From JAHQVK01 sp039819565 (lineage in GTDB: Bacteria; Myxococcota; Kuafuiibacteriia; Kuafuiibacteriales; Kuafuiibacteriaceae), in assembly GCA_039819565.1 (NCBI GenBank), contig JBCBRU010000014.1, positions 1 to 34,158 on the forward strand: a stretch of 34,158 nucleotides of DNA, in the 5' to 3' direction. Both the position numbers and the translations under genes were made by a program. Shown here one piece after another: positions 7,886 to 16,311 of the stretch. How positions within the stretch are numbered: position 1 is the first letter of the stretch; each line of letters begins with the position of its first letter. The notes under the pieces are model-generated. The model saw only the letters and a program-made list of their open reading frames with translations. It was not told the DNA's origin and searched no databases.

Positions 7886-7927
7886 CGAACGGGTTGAGCT
7901 CTGCCCCTGAGGCGCTCAACCCGTTCG
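7886..7927. terminator. 14-bp perfect inverted repeat behind the RND operon
   Basis: The arms at 7886-7899 (CGAACGGGTTGAGC) and 7914-7927 are perfect reverse complements, 14 bp long, around a 14-base loop. The repeat sits 5 bp past the stop of the outer-membrane factor gene and before the phosphatase start. It is the strongest hairpin in the window and most likely ends or protects the efflux-operon transcript. It has no T tract. Confidence 0.6.
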
Positions 7928-7932
7928 GTGCT

Positions 7933-9237
7933 TTAGGACCGAGGTAGGCTCCCGATGACGCGCTCGAGGCGTGCTCGGGCCCCGTGATGAGCCACCGCAG
8001 ACTCCACCACCTGAAGACGGGCCCGCGCCAGCTCCAGGTCCGCGTCGAGGAGCTCGTCGAGGGTGGCTCGGCCCAGCTCAAAGGCGGCGGAGCGGGCATG
8101 AAAGCTCTCCTGCGCAGCAGATACGCGAGCATGGGCAGAACCGAGGACGGCACGGGCAGCGTCCAGGTCGTCGAGCGTCATGAACAGCTCTTCCTCGATG
8201 CTCCGACGTAGATCCGCCCTCAGGGCTCGGACCCTGTCCGCTGCTGCCCCTGCTTCACGGCGCTGGGCCATCCCCGCAAGCGCTCTTTCAAGTGACCACG
8301 TGATCTGGCCTCCGAGGGTGTACGAGCCCTCCCATTCCTCTCGAGGGGGGATGATGTTCGGATTCGGATTGGCATGGAGGTAGGAAGCCCTGAGGTCGAA
8401 CTCCGGGATGATCTCCGCGAGGAGAGAGCCTCGCCTGGATCCTTCGGCCTCCTCGAGCGCGTCGAAGGCCCGGATCTCCGGTCGGCTCCTCAAGGCTTGA
8501 GCCAAGAGCGCAGCTCGACTCGCCTGAACCACGAAGCTGGGGCGAAGCTGGAGCCACGCGTCGGGAGGGCGCACGATCTCTTCGCGCCGAAGCCCGATCC
8601 ACGTTTGGAGCCGAGTCCGCGCGGTCGCCCGAGCGGCGCCGGCCTGGACGCGCTCGGCCACTCGAGCTTGCAGCCGCGCTTCGGCCGAGGCTACGTCGGC
8701 CCGGGTGGCCTCCCCCGCCTCGAGTCGAGCCTCAACGCGGCCTTTTTGAACCTCCGCGAGATGCAGCGAGGCTTCAGCCACGGACGCCGTCTCCACCGCG
8801 GCGAGATACGCGTGAAAGCGGACCTTAGCCTCGAGCCTGACATCCAAGCGGTCGGCCTCGGCCTCGAGCCGCTCCGCGACCGCGCGAGCCTGCATGGACT
8901 CGATCTGTTGTAGCCGACCGAGCAGCGCGCCCAAGACCCCGTATCTGAGCTGCACCTCCGCGGTGGCCCGGTTGCGAGGAATCTTGACGGGCTGAAAGGT
9001 TCCTCCCGGCCCCGGGAATCCGCCGTCCTCGAACCCCCCGAGGCGGCTATAGCCCAAGCGGACAGAGATCTCCGGCACGAGTCCGAGACTCGCGGCCTCG
9101 ACGTTCGCCTCAGCGGCGGAGACTTCTGCACGAGCGGCCCGGAGTATTTGAGAGCGCAGCTCTGCACGACGGGCCGCTTCGCCCTCCGAGGCAAGCCCCC
9201 CGGAGACAGCAGCAAAGAGGAGCACCACCGAATTCAT
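7933..9237 (-). CDS. TolC-family outer-membrane efflux protein
   Basis: A 434-residue product and the third gene of the efflux operon. A short hydrophobic leader (MNSVVLLFAAVSGGLASEG) is followed by two tandem halves rich in long heptad helices, as expected for the TolC helical barrel. Examples are EVSAAEANVEAASLGLVPEI in the first half and RPEIRAFDALEEAEGSRRGS in the second. Beta-strand segments (ISVRLGYSRLGG and FDLRASYLHANPNPN) correspond to the outer-membrane barrel. Partners would be the adaptor and RND pump upstream. Start: ATG 9237 overlaps the pump stop as ATGA, indicating translational coupling. The reading frame stays open far upstream (to 9705), but that part is a shadow of the pump gene. 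Confidence 0.9.
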   Translation of the reverse strand: MNSVVLLFAAVSGGLASEGEAARRAELRSQILRAARAEVSAAEANVEAASLGLVPEISVRLGYSRLGGFEDGGFPGPGGTFQPVKIPRNRATAEVQLRYGVLGALLGRLQQIESMQARAVAERLEAEADRLDVRLEAKVRFHAYLAAVETASVAEASLHLAEVQKGRVEARLEAGEATRADVASAEARLQARVAERVQAGAARATARTRLQTWIGLRREEIVRPPDAWLQLRPSFVVQASRAALLAQALRSRPEIRAFDALEEAEGSRRGSLLAEIIPEFDLRASYLHANPNPNIIPPREEWEGSYTLGGQITWSLERALAGMAQRREAGAAADRVRALRADLRRSIEEELFMTLDDLDAARAVLGSAHARVSAAQESFHARSAAFELGRATLDELLDADLELARARLQVVESAVAHHGARARLERVIGSLPRS

Positions 9238-12200
9238 GGCGACACCTCCGCGGGCGCGCGGATGCCGAACATGAGCGCATAGACGGCCGGCACCACGCCG
9301 AGGGTGAGTACGGTGCCCACCAAGAGCCCGAAGGCCATGACCGAGGCCATGCCGTAAAACAAGGGGTCCTTGAACAGCATCAGGGGGAGGAGGCCCAGGA
9401 TGGTGGTCACGGTGGTCATGACGATGGGGCGGAACCGACGCACCGAGGCCCCCACGACAGCGTCGAAGTCCGGCCCCTCCATCCTTTCGATGTCGATGCG
9501 GTCGATGAGCACGATGGCGTTGTTGATGATGATCCCAGCCAGCGAGTAGAGCCCCAAGATCACCATGAACCCAAAGTTCGCCTTCATGGTCCACAGGCCG
9601 ATAGCGGCGCCGATAATGATGAGAGGAATCGTGCCCAGGATGATCGCAGGCCGGCGGTAGCTGCGAAACTGCGCTACCAACAGGACGATCATCAATCCGA
9701 GGCACAGGGGAGCGTTAGCCTGTAGCGCAGCCTGACTTGCGACCGACTCTGCCACCACCCCGTCCAACTCGACGGTGTGGCCCGGGGGTAGCTCCTCCTG
9801 CAGACGCCGCAGATGAGGGGCGACGAGCGGAACCATATCCTCCGCCGTCATCGAGCGGTTGCGCGCCTCTACGCTTGCGGTGCGTTCGAGGTCCTCACGC
9901 GCGATGCGGGCGTGGTCCGAGACCAGCCGCAGCTCGGCAACCTGATTTAGCGGTACCGTCCCCCGAGGGACCGAGACGGCGGCCGTCTCGAGCCTGGATA
10001 GATCCGTCCGCTCGCCCACCCCCCCGCGAAGCAGGATAGGGAAGACATCATCGCCGTCCCGGTATTCTCCGATCTCGACCCCGGAGAGAACGCGGGTGAG
10101 GGTCCGCGCCACCTCGGCCGAGCTCGCTCCTGCCCGTTGGGCTCGGGCCTGGTCGACGTCGACCTCCACCGTGGACACGAGCCCTTCCCAATCAGAGCGG
10201 ATCTCGAAAGCTCCCGGGACATCGCGAAGGATAGCCTCGAGCCGGCTCGAAGCTCCGAACACTACCTCGGCGTCCGGACCTTTCACCTGTACCTCGATCT
10301 TCGTAGAGTCGCTGGGCCCCAAAAACATGCGGGCAACGCGTCCTTCGGCTTCAGGGAGCTCCTCCTGGATGGCTTTGCGGAGACTCGCGATGGTGGCGTC
10401 CACGTCCTCCAAGCTTCGAGCGTTCACGACTAGGAAAGCGCGATTCGGCGCTGGGTCCATGGGGGTGAGAGAGAGCACGAAGCGCGGCCCCCCAAACCCC
10501 ACGTACGCGGCGTAGCGATCGACGTAAGGAAACTCGGCCCGGTCCTCAAGGCGGGCCATGAGGCGGCGAACCGCTGCGTCCGTCGCCTCCACTCCGGCGT
10601 CCGGGGAGAGGTCGAGATACACCAAGACCTCCGAGCGATCGGAGTCGGGAAAAAAGCGCTTGGGCACGGCCGACATCGCCGCTCCGGCCACCACCAGAAG
10701 AACCGCCATGCCGGCGAGAAAGGAGAGCGGGCGGCGAAGGATGTGGCGGAGGACTGTTCCGTAGTGGCGGTTCAGGGTCTCGAAGCCTCCATTGCCCGAC
10801 CTCGCAGGACGGAGCCGAATGAAGCGATGGCACAGAAGCGGGGTTAGGGTCATGGCCAGGAGCCAAGAGGTGAGCAGGGAGATCAGAATGACCTGAGAGA
10901 TCGAACGCGTGTACTCCCCCGCGACGTTCTCGGCGAGCATAAGGGGTAGGAAGACGAGAATAGTAGTGAGAGTGGACGAGAAGAGCGGCCAAGCCAATTC
11001 CCGTCCGACCTGCGAGAGCGCCGCGTCCCGGTGCGCGCCGGCCTCGAGCCGCCTCTTGAAGTCCTCCGCGACCACGATTCCGTTGTCGACGAGCAGTCCA
11101 AGGGCGATGACCAGGGTCGCAAGAGACATGCGCTGGAGATCCATCCCGACAAAGCCCATCACGCCGAGGGTGATAAGCATGACCGAAGGAACGATCGCCC
11201 CGACGATGAGCCCCGTGCGGAGGCCGAGGAAGAGAATGACCACCGCGAGGACGATACCCAAGGTCTCACCGACGTTAAGAGTGACACCGAACACGGCTCG
11301 CGCCACCGCGTCCGCTTGATAGTTGAAGACGGTCAGCTCGACCCCGACCGGAACCATGCCGCGAATCTCCTCGATTCGCTCGATGACCCTCGGCGCGTAC
11401 TCCAAGACCCGCTCCTCACTATTCATCGAGACGCTGAGGATGAGGCTTCGCACCCCATCGACATAAGCCAGTCGAGGCGGAGGGTCCTGGTAGCCGTGAG
11501 AGACCGTGGCGATCTCGTCTAGGGGAACGGAGCGACCTCCGGGGAGCTCGACCAGCAGAGCACGGAGAGCACTAAGTTCGTTGAAACTCCCCGTCGGCTG
11601 CACGAGGAGCCGTCGACCGCCAGAGGCTAGCGTCCCGCGAGCTCCGAGCACGTTTCGCGCCCGGAGCTGGGCGGCAAGAACGTCGGGACTCAGCTGAAGC
11701 TCGGTCAGCTTCGCCTCGTCCAGCTCGACATAGATACGCTCGTCCACGCCGCCGAGGATTTCGACCTTTTTGGTGCCTGGCACCGACTGAAGACGATCTC
11801 GAGCGTGCTTTGCGAGGTCGAAGAGCTCGGCTAGAGTGTAGTCTGGCCCGGACAGAGCGGCCGTCACTGCAGCTACATCCCCAAAGTCGGTATCAACGAC
11901 GGGGGTCGGGATCCCAGCGGGGAGCTCTGTTTGCGCTTCGTCGACCTTGAGCCGGACCTCGTCCCAGACCTGATCGAGATCGAAGATCGCGTCCTTGATC
12001 TCGACGTGCAATATGGACTGCTCCGGCATCGACAAGGAGCGGATCTGCTCCACTTCGGGAATCTCGCGGAGGCTCTCCTCGAGGGTCCGAGTGACGAGGC
12101 TTTCAACCTGGGAAGCACGGAGCCCGGGAGCCCGCGTACGGACCACAGCATCGCGGATGAGAATGGCCGGGTCTTCCCGAGCGGAGAGGCTGAAGTAGCT

Positions 12201-12281
12201 CACCAAGCCGAACCACATCATCCCGCCCACCAGCAGGTAGACGAGCCGACTCTGAGACCTCGCCAGATCGGCTAGGTTCAT
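9234..12281 (-). CDS. RND efflux pump, inner-membrane transporter (AcrB/HAE1-like)
   Basis: A 1015-residue transporter with the RND layout: TM1 at residues 13-32, a first periplasmic loop, TM2-6 at about 330-485, TM7 near 518-537, a second periplasmic loop, and TM8-12 at about 855-1005. It would export a hydrophobic or metal-like substrate using the proton gradient, together with the adaptor and TolC-like proteins. The TM4 relay reads GLLVDNGIVVAED: D399 corresponds to AcrB D407, but N400 replaces D408. TM10 reads LAGIIINNAIVLID, where N920 stands at the AcrB K940 position. Start: ATG 12281 shares one base with the adaptor stop (TGATG). A GTG directly before it is also possible. Substrate class cannot be told from sequence. 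Confidence 0.95.
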   Translation of the reverse strand: MNLADLARSQSRLVYLLVGGMMWFGLVSYFSLSAREDPAILIRDAVVRTRAPGLRASQVESLVTRTLEESLREIPEVEQIRSLSMPEQSILHVEIKDAIFDLDQVWDEVRLKVDEAQTELPAGIPTPVVDTDFGDVAAVTAALSGPDYTLAELFDLAKHARDRLQSVPGTKKVEILGGVDERIYVELDEAKLTELQLSPDVLAAQLRARNVLGARGTLASGGRRLLVQPTGSFNELSALRALLVELPGGRSVPLDEIATVSHGYQDPPPRLAYVDGVRSLILSVSMNSEERVLEYAPRVIERIEEIRGMVPVGVELTVFNYQADAVARAVFGVTLNVGETLGIVLAVVILFLGLRTGLIVGAIVPSVMLITLGVMGFVGMDLQRMSLATLVIALGLLVDNGIVVAEDFKRRLEAGAHRDAALSQVGRELAWPLFSSTLTTILVFLPLMLAENVAGEYTRSISQVILISLLTSWLLAMTLTPLLCHRFIRLRPARSGNGGFETLNRHYGTVLRHILRRPLSFLAGMAVLLVVAGAAMSAVPKRFFPDSDRSEVLVYLDLSPDAGVEATDAAVRRLMARLEDRAEFPYVDRYAAYVGFGGPRFVLSLTPMDPAPNRAFLVVNARSLEDVDATIASLRKAIQEELPEAEGRVARMFLGPSDSTKIEVQVKGPDAEVVFGASSRLEAILRDVPGAFEIRSDWEGLVSTVEVDVDQARAQRAGASSAEVARTLTRVLSGVEIGEYRDGDDVFPILLRGGVGERTDLSRLETAAVSVPRGTVPLNQVAELRLVSDHARIAREDLERTASVEARNRSMTAEDMVPLVAPHLRRLQEELPPGHTVELDGVVAESVASQAALQANAPLCLGLMIVLLVAQFRSYRRPAIILGTIPLIIIGAAIGLWTMKANFGFMVILGLYSLAGIIINNAIVLIDRIDIERMEGPDFDAVVGASVRRFRPIVMTTVTTILGLLPLMLFKDPLFYGMASVMAFGLLVGTVLTLGVVPAVYALMFGIRAPAEVSP

Positions 12282-13396
12282 CACCGTCCCTCCCCCTCGT
12301 AGCGAGCGTGGCCGACCCCGAGGCGGCGCACCGGCTGGCCGTCAAAGAGAAACGAAACGCCCTTGTCGACAACGATCGCGCCGGGAGGAAGGCCTGCCAC
12401 AACGGCCCTCTGATCGGCCACCTGAACCATGGTCACGGGAGTCTCTTGGGCTCTCCCCTCACTCACCGTGAATACGACCTGCCGATCATCCTGAGCGGCG
12501 CGCAGCGCGGATAAGGGGACCTCTACGCCACCGCGAAGGCGATCCGGAAGAGGGAGCTGAAGCGCAACCTCAGCGGTCATTCCGTCCTTTAGAAGCTTCG
12601 AGTCCTCGAGAGTCAGAACAATGGGGTAGAGCTGCCGCGCGTCCGGCTCGGCGGCAATCTGTACGACCTCGACGTTTCTCGGGATGCGCCGGGGCCCCAC
12701 CTCTGCGACATGACGACTGCCGACCTCGACGTGCTCGATTAAGCTCTCGGGAACCGAGACTCGAACTTCGAATCCCTCGGTTTCTCCTTGGATTCGGAGG
12801 ACTACTCTCCCTACGGAAACGGTCTGCGCGGGCTCGACGAACCGGGAGGCAATGCGCCCCGAAAAGGGCGCCCGCAGCACCGCATCGCGGCGACGCTCTC
12901 GGGCGGCGTCGAGGGCAGCCGTAGCCAACTCCACCTGCCCCTTCGCACTGGCCGCCCGGGCGCGAGATCTCACCGTGGCCGCCTCCGTCTCGGCGCCGCG
13001 TTTGTGTAGAGCCACGGCTCGGTCGCGCACGTCCTCGGCTTCAGCGGCGCGGGCTTTGGCGTCCGCAAGACGGGCCCGACCTTCCGCTACGGCTAGATCG
13101 AAGCTGGTGGGCTCCAACGTGGCGAGCACCTGGCCGACTCGGACCACGTCCCCGTCGTCTACCGCTACTCTTTCGACCCGACCGCCGACCTCGAACGCGA
13201 GTTCAGCGTGGCGACGCGCCCGAATCCGGCCCGGAAGACGCCGGGTCCGTCGGGCCTCCGAAGACACCGCGACCGTCCATGAGACAGCTCGGGAGGGTTC
13301 ATTGGCAACGCTTGGCGGAGCGCTGGCCGTGCAAGCGGAGGTCAGCAAGGCAAGCACGATTCCTGCTCGACGAACTGAACTGAACGGTTTAGTCAT
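12281..13396 (-). CDS. RND efflux adaptor (membrane fusion protein), lipoprotein
   Basis: A 371-residue periplasmic adaptor and the first gene of the efflux operon. The signal peptide ends in LLTSAC, a good lipobox, so the protein is probably lipid-anchored like AcrA. Domains in order: a lipoyl half (ELAFEVGGRVERVAVDDGD), an alpha-helical hairpin (about 95-165, Ala/Arg/Glu-rich), the second lipoyl half (AVLRAPFSGRIASRFVEPAQ), then beta-barrel and membrane-proximal domains (DGMTAEVALQLPLP). Start: ATG 13396 leaves a proper signal peptide. The longer frame back to 13432 would add 12 residues running into the operator. It is divergent from the TetR gene, with 83 bp between starts, which makes repression by TetR very likely. 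Confidence 0.92.
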   Translation of the reverse strand: MTKPFSSVRRAGIVLALLTSACTASAPPSVANEPSRAVSWTVAVSSEARRTRRLPGRIRARRHAELAFEVGGRVERVAVDDGDVVRVGQVLATLEPTSFDLAVAEGRARLADAKARAAEAEDVRDRAVALHKRGAETEAATVRSRARAASAKGQVELATAALDAARERRRDAVLRAPFSGRIASRFVEPAQTVSVGRVVLRIQGETEGFEVRVSVPESLIEHVEVGSRHVAEVGPRRIPRNVEVVQIAAEPDARQLYPIVLTLEDSKLLKDGMTAEVALQLPLPDRLRGGVEVPLSALRAAQDDRQVVFTVSEGRAQETPVTMVQVADQRAVVAGLPPGAIVVDKGVSFLFDGQPVRRLGVGHARYEGEGR

Positions 13397-13436
13397 ACCC
13401 GAAACCTGGCGCCCGCTCCGGCGGTGTGTCAAAATA

Positions 13437-13458
13437 AACTAAACCGTATGGTTCAGTT
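13437..13458. promoter_or_regulatory. TetR operator palindrome between efflux operon and tetR
   Basis: AACTAAACC-GTAT-GGTTCAGTT is a 22-bp inverted repeat with 9-bp arms and one mismatch. It lies in the 83-bp divergent gap between the adaptor and the TetR gene. Position, length and symmetry fit the operator of a TetR dimer controlling both directions. A second pair of half-sites (AACTGAAC and GGTTTAGT) lies at 13378-13393, inside the first codons of the adaptor. Confidence 0.75.
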
Positions 13459-13479
13459 TTTGATTAGGTAAAACGCTAT

Positions 13480-14139
13480 ATGAGCAAGAAGCCTCAACAG
13501 ATCCTCCAGGGAGCGAAGAGCGCCTTCTTGGAGCTCGGTTTCGAGAGGGCGAGCGTCGACGAGATCGCGCGTCGCGCGGGAGTCTCGAAAGCGACCGTGT
13601 ACGCCCACTTCGAGGACAAGGAGACCCTGTTTGGGGCTGCCATCGAAGACGAGGCGAACGCCGCAAAGGGCTGGCTATCCGACTTTCCCGCACTGGAGGC
13701 AGCCATGCGAGCCGCATTGGGTCGCGAGAACATCAGCCCCTCCCCGGAGACCGCGGAGGCGGCGGTCCGCTACGTCACCGATCACTTCCTTCGATTCCTG
13801 CTCAGCCCCATGCCCCGGGCCAACTATCGCATCGTGGTGGCCGAGTCGCTCCGCTTTCCGCGCCTCGGTCACCTCCTTTGGAAGCACGGGCCCGAAGCCG
13901 GGATGGTGAGGATTGCCCACTTCTTTCGAGAGGCCACGGCCCGAGGCTATTTGCGCATCGACGATCCGGAGGAAGCAGCGCGGGCGCTTTGCGACTTCGT
14001 CGACGGACGTCTTTCCCGAAAGGTGCGCATGGGAGCCGCGCCGACGGTCACCGAGGACGAGATCGTGGCCGAAGTCGACGCCATCGTGAAGCTCTTCCTG
14101 CGCCTCTACCCCCCTAGGTCCGAGTGCCGACAGCCTTGA
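13480..14139 (+). CDS. TetR/AcrR-family repressor of the RND operon
   Basis: A 219-residue regulator. The N-terminal HTH is textbook: AKSAFLELGFERASVDEIA, then RRAGVSKATVYAHFEDKETL at about residues 27-48. The remainder is the helical ligand-binding and dimer domain, of the AefR-like type judging from the YVTDHFLRFLLSP and YRIVVAESLRFP segments. It is divergent from the efflux operon with a 22-bp palindrome in between. The inference is autorepression and repression of the pump, relieved by a transported compound. Start ATG 13480 has a weak AGG ten to eleven bases upstream. Its last 26 bp overlap the 3' end of the convergent methyltransferase gene. Confidence 0.92.
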   Translation: MSKKPQQILQGAKSAFLELGFERASVDEIARRAGVSKATVYAHFEDKETLFGAAIEDEANAAKGWLSDFPALEAAMRAALGRENISPSPETAEAAVRYVTDHFLRFLLSPMPRANYRIVVAESLRFPRLGHLLWKHGPEAGMVRIAHFFREATARGYLRIDDPEEAARALCDFVDGRLSRKVRMGAAPTVTEDEIVAEVDAIVKLFLRLYPPRSECRQP

Positions 14140-14926
14140 AGAAACCGTACGTAAAGCTCCCGTCGCGCTCGGTGCATCGCTCGAGAGCGGCGAGGCCGGC
14201 GTCGAAAGTCGATTCGTCGATGAGTTCACGAGCCACAGCCCGCCCCCGCACTCCGCTGATCATGTCGATGAAGGTCCTCCTTACGAACCCCTCGATCCGC
14301 TCGGGACGGGAGGCATCCGCGTACATGACGCGAGGGTCGACCTGGATGCCCTCGAATCCCGCGGCCGACAGCAGCGGAAAGAGCCGCCGTCCGATCATTG
14401 CATCCCCTCCCCCTTCGGCCTGCAGCTCAATCTGACAATCGATCACCCTTCGGGCCGCGGCACTCGGGGGCCACATAAGGACGGACCCGTGGTCCCCCTC
14501 GACGACAGTGATGGTTCCCGATGGGCGAACAACGCGGTGAAGCTCACGCAGGCCAGCGGCGGGGTCTGGCAAGTGTTCGAGGAGGAAGCATACGAAGACG
14601 TGATCGAAGCTCCCATCGGGGAAGGGGAGCGCGCTGACGTCAGCGCGACGAAAACGAAGGTTTGATTGCGAAATGCAGCGAGCTCTGGCTGTACGTAGGG
14701 ACCCCTCGTCGATGTCGACGCACGTAAACGAAGCCCCTGGACTGTTCGACGCAAGGAGGGCGGACTGCGCGCCGGAGCCGCATCCCGCCTCGAGCACGCG
14801 ACTTGCAGCGGAGTACCGCGAGTCTCGATGAATCATCTCGGACAGCGAATGGGCCTGCTCGAAGAGGCGAAAACGCGCCGCCTCGGTATAGCCGTGGACG
14901 TAGTGAGAGTTTTGAGCGCCCGACAA
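14114..14926 (-). CDS. class I SAM-dependent methyltransferase
   Basis: A 270-residue cytosolic methyltransferase of the Methyltransf_11/25 type. Motif I is VLEAGCGSGAQS (SAM-binding glycine loop), motif II ends in FTCVDIDEGSL with the acidic residue for the ribose hydroxyls. Later motifs are RRADVSALPFPDGSFDHVFV and LRELHRVVRPSGTITVVEGD. The C-terminal third is variable and should carry the acceptor site. The substrate is unknown. Relatives include UbiE-like and natural-product methyltransferases. Start: TTG 14926 with AGG about ten bases upstream is the best available, since no ATG or GTG lies at the right place. It converges on tetR (26-bp overlap) and starts 42 bp after the AraC gene stop, so it may be the last gene of the MarR-AraC transcript. 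Confidence 0.88.
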   Translation of the reverse strand: MSGAQNSHYVHGYTEAARFRLFEQAHSLSEMIHRDSRYSAASRVLEAGCGSGAQSALLASNSPGASFTCVDIDEGSLRTARARCISQSNLRFRRADVSALPFPDGSFDHVFVCFLLEHLPDPAAGLRELHRVVRPSGTITVVEGDHGSVLMWPPSAAARRVIDCQIELQAEGGGDAMIGRRLFPLLSAAGFEGIQVDPRVMYADASRPERIEGFVRRTFIDMISGVRGRAVARELIDESTFDAGLAALERCTERDGSFTYGFFKAVGTRT

Positions 14927-14968
14927 GGTAGAGGCTATCCTGGTTTCTACCCGCGACGAGGTCTTGGA

Positions 14969-15793
14969 TCAGATTGCAGAAGGTCCCACGCTCCGCGCGA
15001 AGGCCCCAGGCGTGACTCCATAGGCCCCCTTGAAGGCTCGGTTCATATGACTCTGGTCGCAGAAGCCCGCTTCCGCGGCGGCTTCGGCCAGAGTCGAGCC
15101 GCGGAGGATCGCTCGGCGAGCGCGATCCACCCGGAGCTGCCGGAGAAAGGCCTGCGGAGTCAGGCCCGTGGCGCGTTTAACTCCGCGCAGGACCTGGTAG
15201 CGGCTCATGCCTGCCACCTCGGCCAGGTCCGCGAGGGTCACGGCGGCCGCGGGGTCGTCTCGCATGCGCTCGAGCACGCGGAGCACTCTCGCGGAACACA
15301 GAGCACCCGACGAGGCCCTTGCCCGTGGCCGCAGCGACCGAACCAAAACCTCGAGAAGGTCACCCTCGAGCGCAACTTCGTCTTCGGCGGCTGGCTGCGT
15401 AAGGAGCGCATAGAGCTCGCCAAACTTGTCCGCGAGCCCCGGTGAGCGAAGGACCGGAGCGACGAACTCGAGGCCGTTCAAGTCCGGGAACTCGGGCTCC
15501 CGCCCGAGCCCCTCCGCGAGGGCGGGCGGATCGATGTACACCATGAGCCAAGCTCGCGGCGCGTCACCGAGCGGGGCTCCGTCGTGAACCTCGCCCGGGT
15601 TCACGTTGATGACGTCCCGTGGTTCAGCTTCGACGCGCCCCACCCTGCTGAGAGAGACATGTCCTCCCGACAGAACCATGCCGAGGCCGAACTCGTCGTG
15701 GGCGTGGGGCGCGAAGGAATGACGGGAGAAAGCCTCCACGGCCCGTAGGCCGGGCATTCGCGTCGCCCGAGGGACGACCTTGGACCAGCTCAC
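14969..15793 (-). CDS. AraC-family transcriptional regulator with N-terminal cupin
   Basis: A 274-residue regulator. The N-terminal part is an AraC-type cupin sensor (FAPHAHDEFGLGMVLSGGHV, with the His-rich ligand loop, and INVNPGEVHDGAPLG). The C-terminal 100 residues contain two HTH motifs: VTLADLAEVAGMSRYQVLRG, followed by the second with GFCDQSHMNRAFKGAYGVTP, the AraC family signature. Start: GTG 15793 overlaps the stop of the upstream MarR gene as GTGA. The frame is open further upstream, but only as a shadow of that gene. It is coupled to the MarR regulator and upstream of the methyltransferase. The inducer is unknown. Many relatives of this cupin type activate exporter or hydrolase genes. 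Confidence 0.9.
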   Translation of the reverse strand: MSWSKVVPRATRMPGLRAVEAFSRHSFAPHAHDEFGLGMVLSGGHVSLSRVGRVEAEPRDVINVNPGEVHDGAPLGDAPRAWLMVYIDPPALAEGLGREPEFPDLNGLEFVAPVLRSPGLADKFGELYALLTQPAAEDEVALEGDLLEVLVRSLRPRARASSGALCSARVLRVLERMRDDPAAAVTLADLAEVAGMSRYQVLRGVKRATGLTPQAFLRQLRVDRARRAILRGSTLAEAAAEAGFCDQSHMNRAFKGAYGVTPGAFARSVGPSAI

Positions 15794-16275
15794 GGCGCCT
15801 CCAAAGCCCGCTCGAGGTCTCGTCCGACGGTCCTCATAACCTCGCGAATCGCCTCCATCTGGGCCGCCGAGAGCTCCCCCGTCATGATGCGCACCACGGC
15901 GGCCTGCGCCTCGACGCCCCTCTTCAAGAGGTCCCGCCCCAACCTCGTCGTGGATACGCAACGGCTCCGAGCGTCGTCAGGATGAGGGGTCCTCGTGACC
16001 CACCCCTCCCTCTCCATGCGCTCGAGCATGGCCGTCACGTTGCTCTTGGTGACGAGCAGTCGCGAAGCCAGCCGTTTCTGCGAAACCGCCTCTTCCCGAT
16101 ACACCGCGAGGAGCACTTCGTACTGCGCCAAGCTCAGTCCGAGGTGACCGAGCTTCGTGGATAGGAGCTTTTGACAGAGGGCGTAGGTCTTCACCACCGA
16201 CATCCAGGACGGGTAGCCCTGGAGGTCGTCGAGTTCGGGCACGGAGCGAAGGTCGGTGTTTGCTTGATTCGTCAC
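15790..16275 (-). CDS. MarR-family transcriptional regulator
   Basis: A winged-helix regulator of about 161 residues from GTG 16275, which has GAGGG eight bases upstream. An ATG at 16290 would give 166 residues but leaves only 9 bp to the divergent gene. The fold is clear: LSLAQYEVLLAVYREEAVSQ, the HTH RLASRLLVTKSNVTAMLERM, and the wing WVTRTPHPDDARSRCVSTT with the D-x-R signature. It overlaps the AraC gene by four bases (GTGA), so the two regulators are made together. The likely targets are its own operon and the divergent alpha/beta hydrolase, via the palindrome at 16294-16311. Confidence 0.88.
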   Translation of the reverse strand: MTNQANTDLRSVPELDDLQGYPSWMSVVKTYALCQKLLSTKLGHLGLSLAQYEVLLAVYREEAVSQKRLASRLLVTKSNVTAMLERMEREGWVTRTPHPDDARSRCVSTTRLGRDLLKRGVEAQAAVVRIMTGELSAAQMEAIREVMRTVGRDLERALEAP

Positions 16276-16293
16276 GCGCAACGCCCTCATCTT

Positions 16294-16311
16294 TAGTTCA
16301 TGAGTGAACTA
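16294..16311. promoter_or_regulatory. MarR-type operator palindrome at the hydrolase start
   Basis: TAGTTCA-TGAG-TGAACTA has perfect 7-bp arms and a 4-bp centre. It covers the candidate hydrolase start ATG 16300 and lies 19 bp from the MarR GTG start. Its size and symmetry match MarR dimer sites. Binding here would block both promoters or translation initiation regions. Confidence 0.7.

Noticed and set aside
9238..9705. Upstream extension of the outer-membrane factor frame to 9705
   Set aside because: The added 156 residues are His/Arg-rich and read through the pump gene in another frame. A signal-peptide start at 9237 in ATGA overlap is far better.
15794..15961. Upstream extension of the AraC frame
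   Set aside because: The added residues are Gly/Arg-rich low-complexity and lie over the MarR gene. GTG 15793 in GTGA overlap fits the cupin N-terminus.
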